Part shown: piece by piece, positions 5,709-8,030 of the stretch | How the letters are laid out: every line of letters begins with the position of its first letter | How positions within the stretch are numbered: position 1 is the first letter of the stretch | From: an uncultured Pleurocapsa sp. | Lineage (GTDB): Bacteria; Cyanobacteriota; Cyanobacteriia; Cyanobacteriales; Xenococcaceae | Length of the DNA: 8,030 nt | Direction of reading: 5' to 3' | Assembly (NCBI GenBank): GCA_937884735.1 | Contig: CAKZYI010000843.1 | Location: 1-8,030, forward strand | Translations under genes and position numbers: made by a program | Notes under the pieces: generated by a model | What the model was told of the DNA's origin: nothing | Seen by the model: the letters and a program-made list of their open reading frames with translations, nothing else | The model's database searches: none

Positions 5709-8030
5709 ATGAATCAAAATAATAACAGCTTTCCTTATCAAATAGGAGGTAGTTTAGCCAACCAATCTCCTAGCTACGTGGTGCGGGTTGCTGATAAAGA
5801 GCTAACCCAAGCTCTAGAAAGAGGTGAGTTTTGTTATGTTTTGAATTCTCGGCAAATGGGAAAATCTAGTTTGCGAGTAAAGGCAATGGAGAAGTTGGAA
5901 GCAGCAGGAACTATTTGTATTGCAATTGACCTAACTGGAATGGGAACTCAAGATTTAACTCCAGAAAAGTGGTATGGAGGAATTTTGCGTTCTATAGTTA
6001 GTGCTTGTAAATTAAAAAAGTTTAACTGGCGTAATTGGTGGCGAGAAAAGCGAGATTTATTGACTCCTGTTCAGCGATTGTCTTTGTTTATTGAAGAAGT
6101 TTTATTGATAGAAATTAAGGGAAAAATAGTAATTTTTATTGATGAAATTGATCGAGTTTTGAGTCAAGATTTTTCTTTAGATGACTTCTTTGGTTTGATA
6201 CATAGTTGCTATCAAAAACGTCAAAGCGATCGCGACTACCAACGTTTGACCTTTACTCTATTAGGAGTAGCTGCACCCAGAGATTTAATTCGGGATAAGG
6301 ATCGATCGCCTTTTGAGTTGGGCAAAGCCATAAAGTTGCGGGGTTTTAATTTAGCCGAAGCCGCTAATCTAACTTTGGGACTGACAGGGGTAAGCAATCC
6401 CCAAGCAACAATGGCAGAGATTTTAGAATGGACGGGGGGACAACCGTTTTTAACCCAAAAAGTCTGTCAGCTTGTCGCTGAGACAGAAAACAAGTTAGAA
6501 CCAAATTTAATCCCTCAGATTATTGATCGCCATATTGTTTGCAATTGGGAAGTACAGGACGAACCAGAACATTTACGCACTATTCGCGATCGCCTGTGCT
6601 ATCGCGATTCAACTAAAACTATTCGTTTGTTGAGTTTATATCAAGATATCCTCGAACTAAAAAAAGTGGCGATCGACAATAGCCCCGCACAAATTGAGTT
6701 ACGTCTATCGGGTTTGGTTATCGAAAATCAGGGTGTTTTAGAGATTAGCAATCCTATTTACGCCAGGGTATTCAATCTTCGATGGATTGAGGAACAGTTA
6801 GCCAAACTACGCCCCTACAGTCAAGAAATCGCTCGTTGGATTGCCAGGGATAGGGATCGCACCTGTTTGCTCCAAGGGGAAAAATTGCAGTCTGCCCTAA
6901 CTTGGTCATTGAATAAAAGTTTGGCAAACATCGACTATCAATTTTTAGTTGCCAGCCAAAATTTAGCCCAACAAAAAGTAGAAGATACCCTAACCGCAGT
7001 CGAAGCGGCAAGTAATTTATTGGCTACCGCGAGGAAGAAAGCTCGTCATCAAGCCAGCAAGCAAAAACCCAAAAAAAGAAAGCTAACGGCGATCACTTTA
7101 ACCATAACTATCTTAACTATCGCGATCCGCTACACGGGAATCTTGCAAAGCTGGGAATGGAATTTGCTCGATCGCTTTTTTCGCTGGCGACTGACAGATC
7201 GCCAAGAACCCAGAATTACGGTAGTAACAATAGACGAACGAGATCTCAAAAGATCTGGGCAATGGCCGATTAGCGATCGCATCCTATCTCAGGCAGTCGC
7301 TAATTTAGAACAACAACAGCCCCAGGCAATCGCGATCGATATCTACCGCGATTCTTCCATACCCCAAAACGAACAACTATTGCAGCTACTAAAAGCTAAC
7401 TCTAATATATATATTGTGGAGAAAGCAGTCGGCGAACGGGTATTACCTCCAGCTATTTCTCAATCCCAGATAGGGTTTTCCGATCGGGTGCTAGATAGCG
7501 ATGGCAAAATACGTCGGGCATTATTATCAGTTGTTGGCGATGATGGGCAACTACGCTTGAGTTTGGGTACTAAATTGGCTTTGAACTATCTCCAAGCAAA
7601 AAGTATCCAGCTAAAATCAATAGATAACGATCGCTATAGTTTGGGGAAAGCTACTTTCAAACGCTTTCAATCCTTTGATGGGGGATACGTGCGGGGAGAT
7701 TCAGGAGGATATCAGATATTACTAAACTACTGGGGAACACCCGCTAATTTCCAACAATATTCTTTAACACAAGTATTAAACAATCAGCTAGAAACCAAGC
7801 ATATCCGCGATTGCCTCATCTTTGTTGGCACAACTGCCGAAAGCCTCAAAGATTCTTTTTATACTCCCTACAGCAAAGGCTGGTTTGATTCTCCTGCCAA
7901 AATGCCTGGTGTTTTCCTTCATGCCAATGATGCCAGTCAGATTATTGGTGCGGCTTTGGATAATCGTCCTTTGCTGCGCACCCAAAACAAGCCAATCGAA
8001 TCATTATGGACGGGGGTAGGATCGTATGCC
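5709..8030 (+). CDS. AAA-like ATPase fused to membrane CHASE2 sensor, C-terminus cut off by window edge
   Basis: 774 codons are visible, open at the right edge. Order: residues about 10-360 are an AAA-like ATPase of the Pfam AAA_35 type, with the family's P-loop VLNSRQMGKSSL (G51-K52-S53), Walker B IFIDEID (D145, E146, D148) and the STAND-like segment W241-TGGQPFL-TQKVC. Residues about 360-440 are helical. Residues about 425-458 form a charged helix ending in a Lys/Arg-rich stretch (KQKPKKRK). Residues 459-479 are one membrane segment (LTITILTIAI). Residues about 484-765 are a CHASE2 domain, seen in VVTIDERDL (D509), GQWPISDRILSQAV, AIDIYRD, GFSDRVLDSDGKIRRALL, YQILLNYWG and MPGVFLHANDASQI. 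The basic stretch before the membrane segment puts the ATPase inside and CHASE2 outside. More membrane segments usually follow CHASE2, beginning here near ESLWTG. Some family members then carry cyclase, kinase or GGDEF domains; whether this one does cannot be seen. The ligand is unknown. ATG 5709 is the first start in frame that keeps the whole ATPase; no Shine-Dalgarno sequence is seen. Confidence 0.88.
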   Translation, partial: MNQNNNSFPYQIGGSLANQSPSYVVRVADKELTQALERGEFCYVLNSRQMGKSSLRVKAMEKLEAAGTICIAIDLTGMGTQDLTPEKWYGGILRSIVSACKLKKFNWRNWWREKRDLLTPVQRLSLFIEEVLLIEIKGKIVIFIDEIDRVLSQDFSLDDFFGLIHSCYQKRQSDRDYQRLTFTLLGVAAPRDLIRDKDRSPFELGKAIKLRGFNLAEAANLTLGLTGVSNPQATMAEILEWTGGQPFLTQKVCQLVAETENKLEPNLIPQIIDRHIVCNWEVQDEPEHLRTIRDRLCYRDSTKTIRLLSLYQDILELKKVAIDNSPAQIELRLSGLVIENQGVLEISNPIYARVFNLRWIEEQLAKLRPYSQEIARWIARDRDRTCLLQGEKLQSALTWSLNKSLANIDYQFLVASQNLAQQKVEDTLTAVEAASNLLATARKKARHQASKQKPKKRKLTAITLTITILTIAIRYTGILQSWEWNLLDRFFRWRLTDRQEPRITVVTIDERDLKRSGQWPISDRILSQAVANLEQQQPQAIAIDIYRDSSIPQNEQLLQLLKANSNIYIVEKAVGERVLPPAISQSQIGFSDRVLDSDGKIRRALLSVVGDDGQLRLSLGTKLALNYLQAKSIQLKSIDNDRYSLGKATFKRFQSFDGGYVRGDSGGYQILLNYWGTPANFQQYSLTQVLNNQLETKHIRDCLIFVGTTAESLKDSFYTPYSKGWFDSPAKMPGVFLHANDASQIIGAALDNRPLLRTQNKPIESLWTGVGSYA

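Noticed and set aside
6772..7011. A minus-strand frame of 79 codons inside the AAA-like/CHASE2 gene.
   Set aside because: The plus-strand frame is continuous through family-typical sequence here; the opposite frame has no recognisable features.

Overview
The window reads as chromosomal DNA of a cyanobacterium. Four things support this. Seven copies of the octamer GCGATCGC (HIP1) lie at 790, 1511, 2127, 3288, 6226, 6586 and 7273. Tandem heptamer repeats of the cyanobacterial STRR kind occur between genes. The base composition is AT-rich. The protein families (DUF3747, the AAA-like/STAND-like ATPase family, CHASE2, the VMAP-type N-terminal HTH) are typical of cyanobacteria. The genus cannot be fixed from this sequence alone.

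Layout. Positions 1-1654, minus strand: the first 551 residues of a UvrD/PcrA-type DNA helicase, whose 3' end lies beyond the left edge. 1655-2069: a divergent intergenic stretch with two heptamer repeat arrays and a candidate promoter. 2070-2630, plus: an exported DUF3747 protein. 2709-3392, plus: a small class I SAM-dependent methyltransferase, followed by a probable terminator. 3490-3583, plus: the bacterial signal recognition particle RNA (4.5S type), with an extended -10 promoter just upstream. 3584-3961: a gene-free stretch that may hold another structured RNA and a promoter. 3962-5326, plus: an HTH plus AAA-like ATPase protein. 5327-5708: a strong intrinsic terminator, a third heptamer array and an extended -10 promoter. 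5709-8030, plus: the first 774 residues of a second AAA-like ATPase, fused through one membrane segment to an extracytoplasmic CHASE2 sensor and open at the right edge.

How the genes relate. The left half is mostly housekeeping: DNA repair helicase, SRP RNA, an exported protein and a methyltransferase. No shared pathway is evident there. The right half is the part to look at. Two consecutive genes encode ATPases of the same AAA-like family, one with an N-terminal DNA-binding-like or adaptor-like HTH and the other tied to a membrane sensor. A terminator and a separate promoter lie between them, so they are probably separate transcripts, but they may be functionally linked. Neither has a recognisable catalytic effector within the window, so their output is unknown. 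No CRISPR array, tRNA, insertion sequence or phage gene was seen.
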